Below, piece after piece: positions 61,901 to 64,000 of a stretch of DNA of 64,000 nucleotides. The translations under genes were made by a program, and so were the position numbers. This DNA comes from Serilophus lunatus (Eukaryota > Chordata > Aves > Passeriformes > Eurylaimidae): the NCBI GenBank assembly GCA_013399895.1, contig VXBA01000127.1, positions 207,877-271,876 on the forward strand, read 5' to 3'. The stretch's first letter is position 1; the number at the start of each line of letters is the position of its first letter. Below the pieces are notes generated by a model. That model was given only the letters and a program-made list of their open reading frames with translations. It was not told where the DNA came from and searched no databases.

Positions 61901-64000
61901 GCGGCCACGGGCAGGTGCCTCTGCTCTCCGGCACCTCCGCTCCTCGGAGCCGCGCACAGCGGGAGCGCGCACCGCGGCGGCTGTCCGGCCAATTCAGGCT
62001 CTGGGTTGGAGGCGGGGGGCGGGTGGCGTGGTGTCCTTCATTCTTCCTCTCGCTACCCACGAGCAACTCGTGTGTCATCAGACATGACGACTCCTCCGGT
62101 TGCAGCCAGCACTGCCTTCTCCACCTGCACCTCTCCTGCTCTGCAAAGCCCAGGGTTGCCCCACCATTTCCAGCCCCACGCCCTAAAAATAACATCCTGC
62201 AACATGGACGAGCTCCCGCAAATCTGCGTGAGCATTCCTTGTAGAAGGAGCTGCCTCAGAGATCTGAGGATTTGGAGGGGGGGGAAACACAAGTTTCCTC
62301 CCCCAGAAAAAAACCTTTTTAACGTTTGGGATTTGGGTTCTATGCCCGTCTGCTGTCGGGCAAGAAGAGACCTGCTTCGCTGGGAGCGCTCTCGGCCGCC
62401 GCGCAACCTCCGCGCCGGCTCAGTCTCGCTCGCCTCCCCGGTGCCATCCCGGAGAACTCCCATTTATCCCAACCCTGGCGACAAACTCGCCCCCGCTTGG
62501 CTCTTGGGCGGCCGGTTTCGGACAGAAGAGATTGGATACGTTCCATGTGCTCGCTTAAGCGCTTTAATATTAAAAATGGGTAGCGATTAAAATCACGCCG
62601 CGTCCCGGCTGCTCCGCGCAAGTAAAGCACCTCTCTCCCCTCCGACTCCCAAATGATATTTAGGGATTTTTTTTTCCCCATGCTGTTTGAATTTGGGAAC
62701 CTCCTGAAATTCCCAGCACTTGCACAGATCCCAAGTGGTGTTTTAGTGGAAGGTTTTTTCGCGCTCCTTTGCCCCTCCACCTGTTTTATCATCCTATGCA
62801 AACGGCCTCAAAGCCTCCCGGGCGGTCCTGCACGGCGTCCCCCGCCCTGTCAAAGCCACCAGCCCCCCTTATTCGACCCTTAGTGCTGGGGTGCTCCGAG
62901 CCTCACTCCCCCATGGCCGGGGCCGGAGGCCGACGAAGACCCACCGGCCCCGACGAGATACCCGACGGCGTGGTGAGGGGTCGGATCCGTCACCGGTGAC
63001 ATGCGCCTTGCCTCGGACCAGGGCTCTTGCCGCGAACGCGGGTGAAAATTAAGGATCGTCCCCACCTCCTCAGCCGTGAGGAGCCGCCCCAGGCAAGTAC
63101 TGGCGGGGCTGTTCGTCCCGTTGTTCTTGACGGGTTTCCATGGGCAAGGTCCGGGTTGGCAGCGGGGCGAGAGAGCCCCTCTGCAGGTGAACTGCCGAAA
63201 TGTGGGCAGCGCCTGAAGACCAGAAGCAGGGGTGTCGGTAGGGCCGAACACGGTGCTCTTTACATACAGGGGTACATACAGCCCGACTCGCCCCTTTGTT
63301 TTTCTTCCCGTAGGTCCTTGCCCCAGTGCCCACTGACGACTGGCTAAGCGCGAGGCGCATAAGCCCGAGACACGCGGGTGTCCTACCGCCTCTACCGGGA
63401 CTTCTGCTCCCCCCTCACCCACCCCGGCGACCTCTCGCCCTAACTCTGAGAGAGGAGTGAGCGGGCGGCAGACAGACACCCCCAAACAGTCCCCATTCCC
63501 CAAAGCTCAGCCTGCCCGGAGGGCGCCTTTCTGGAAGCCAGCATAGCCCGAGGAGGGAGGGGGGCTGCAAAATCCCTCTTCCCTCGAGTTATCCCGGTAT
63601 CTCTGCCCTTCACCGCGTCGGCCGGGCTCGGCTGGGATGCGCAGCGATTCGGCTACGGCAGCTTCTGCGGTGGGAGAAGGGGGCTGAGACTGTCGCCTGG
63701 GGGCAGCCGTGGGGCGCCCCACGCGTGGAGCCGCCTCCTCGTGGGAGTCGCGATGGCAAGGCGCTGGCTGCGGGAGAAGCGAGGAGGCCTGGCTGGTTAC
63801 ATGGGGGAGTTCATGCTTCTCTCCCCACCACTGCCTCGCCCTTCAGCCTTCACGTTCACTCCACTTCCGAGGCTTTCCCTGCCCCTACCCATCTCTTTCC
63901 TGCCGCGAAGCCCCTGAAACGAAAGCGTCCTTGCTGCTCCACCCGCCCCCACCAGCGCTGAGTCCCTCTGGTCCCCCCCAACACGCACATCCACGCCCTA

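Larger units (their letters stand above)
61500..64000. promoter_or_regulatory. Large CpG-rich domain running off the window end
   Basis: GC and CpG rise sharply from about 61.5 kb, with peaks at 61.66-62.02, 62.34-62.55 and 62.8-63.75 kb. It holds many long frames on both strands (up to 207 codons at 62880-63503 on the minus strand), all without recognisable domains; such frames are expected in CpG islands. No C2H2 zinc-finger motif (HTGEKP type) is present, so no ZIC coding exon is inside the window. By vertebrate gene order this is probably the start of the ZIC5/ZIC2 CpG domain. Confidence 0.6.

Noticed and set aside
61684..62590. Overlapping + strand frames of 186 and 194 codons
   Set aside because: Compositional artefacts of the CpG domain; no conserved domain recognised and no clear start context.
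62880..63503. Long minus-strand open frame of 207 codons
   Set aside because: It lies in CpG-rich DNA where stops are rare, overlaps several frames on both strands, and has no recognisable domain or ZIC zinc-finger motif.

Overview
The window is vertebrate nuclear DNA, most likely from a bird; another sauropsid is possible. It carries one recognisable protein-coding gene: the last six coding exons of CLYBL (mitochondrial citramalyl-CoA lyase, 'citrate lyase beta-like') on the + strand. Each exon has consensus or near-consensus splice sites, phases join without error, and the 257 codons match the C-terminal three quarters of the vertebrate protein. The bird call rests on compact introns, very few recognisable interspersed repeats (no SINE- or LINE-dense stretches as in mammals), and mostly AT-rich DNA broken by sharp CpG-rich islands. 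It is an inference, not a direct match.

Layout. 1-10615 is intron upstream of the first visible exon; the exons coding the mitochondrial targeting peptide and N-terminal barrel strands lie before the window. Exons are at 10616-10804, 14362-14463, 16173-16266, 17610-17777, 22769-22893 and 37837-37932 (stop TGA 37930-37932). The last intron is about 14.9 kb. The introns contain several complex, non-repetitive blocks rich in homeodomain, POU and other motifs that look like conserved non-coding elements. One is a GC-rich promoter-like patch at about 7.0-7.25 kb.

38.0-64.0 kb is intergenic DNA downstream of CLYBL. It begins with possible poly(A) signals, then a 3.5-kb cluster (38.5-42.3 kb) in which CpG-rich islands alternate with AT-rich homeodomain-motif blocks. 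A long ordinary AT-rich stretch follows (42.3-61.3 kb), with microsatellites and an assembly gap inside a pyrimidine tandem repeat (45790-46116). The final 2.5 kb (61.5-64.0 kb) is strongly CpG-rich. In vertebrates the genes following CLYBL are ZIC5 and ZIC2. No C2H2 zinc-finger coding sequence is present here, so the regulatory-looking material is best read as the CLYBL-side flank of the ZIC5/ZIC2 locus.

I found no convincing tRNA, rRNA, CRISPR, intact transposon, retrovirus or second protein-coding gene. The many short open frames in the GC-rich islands show no recognisable domain and are treated as chance. The most interesting content is the regulatory-looking architecture rather than a new protein system.
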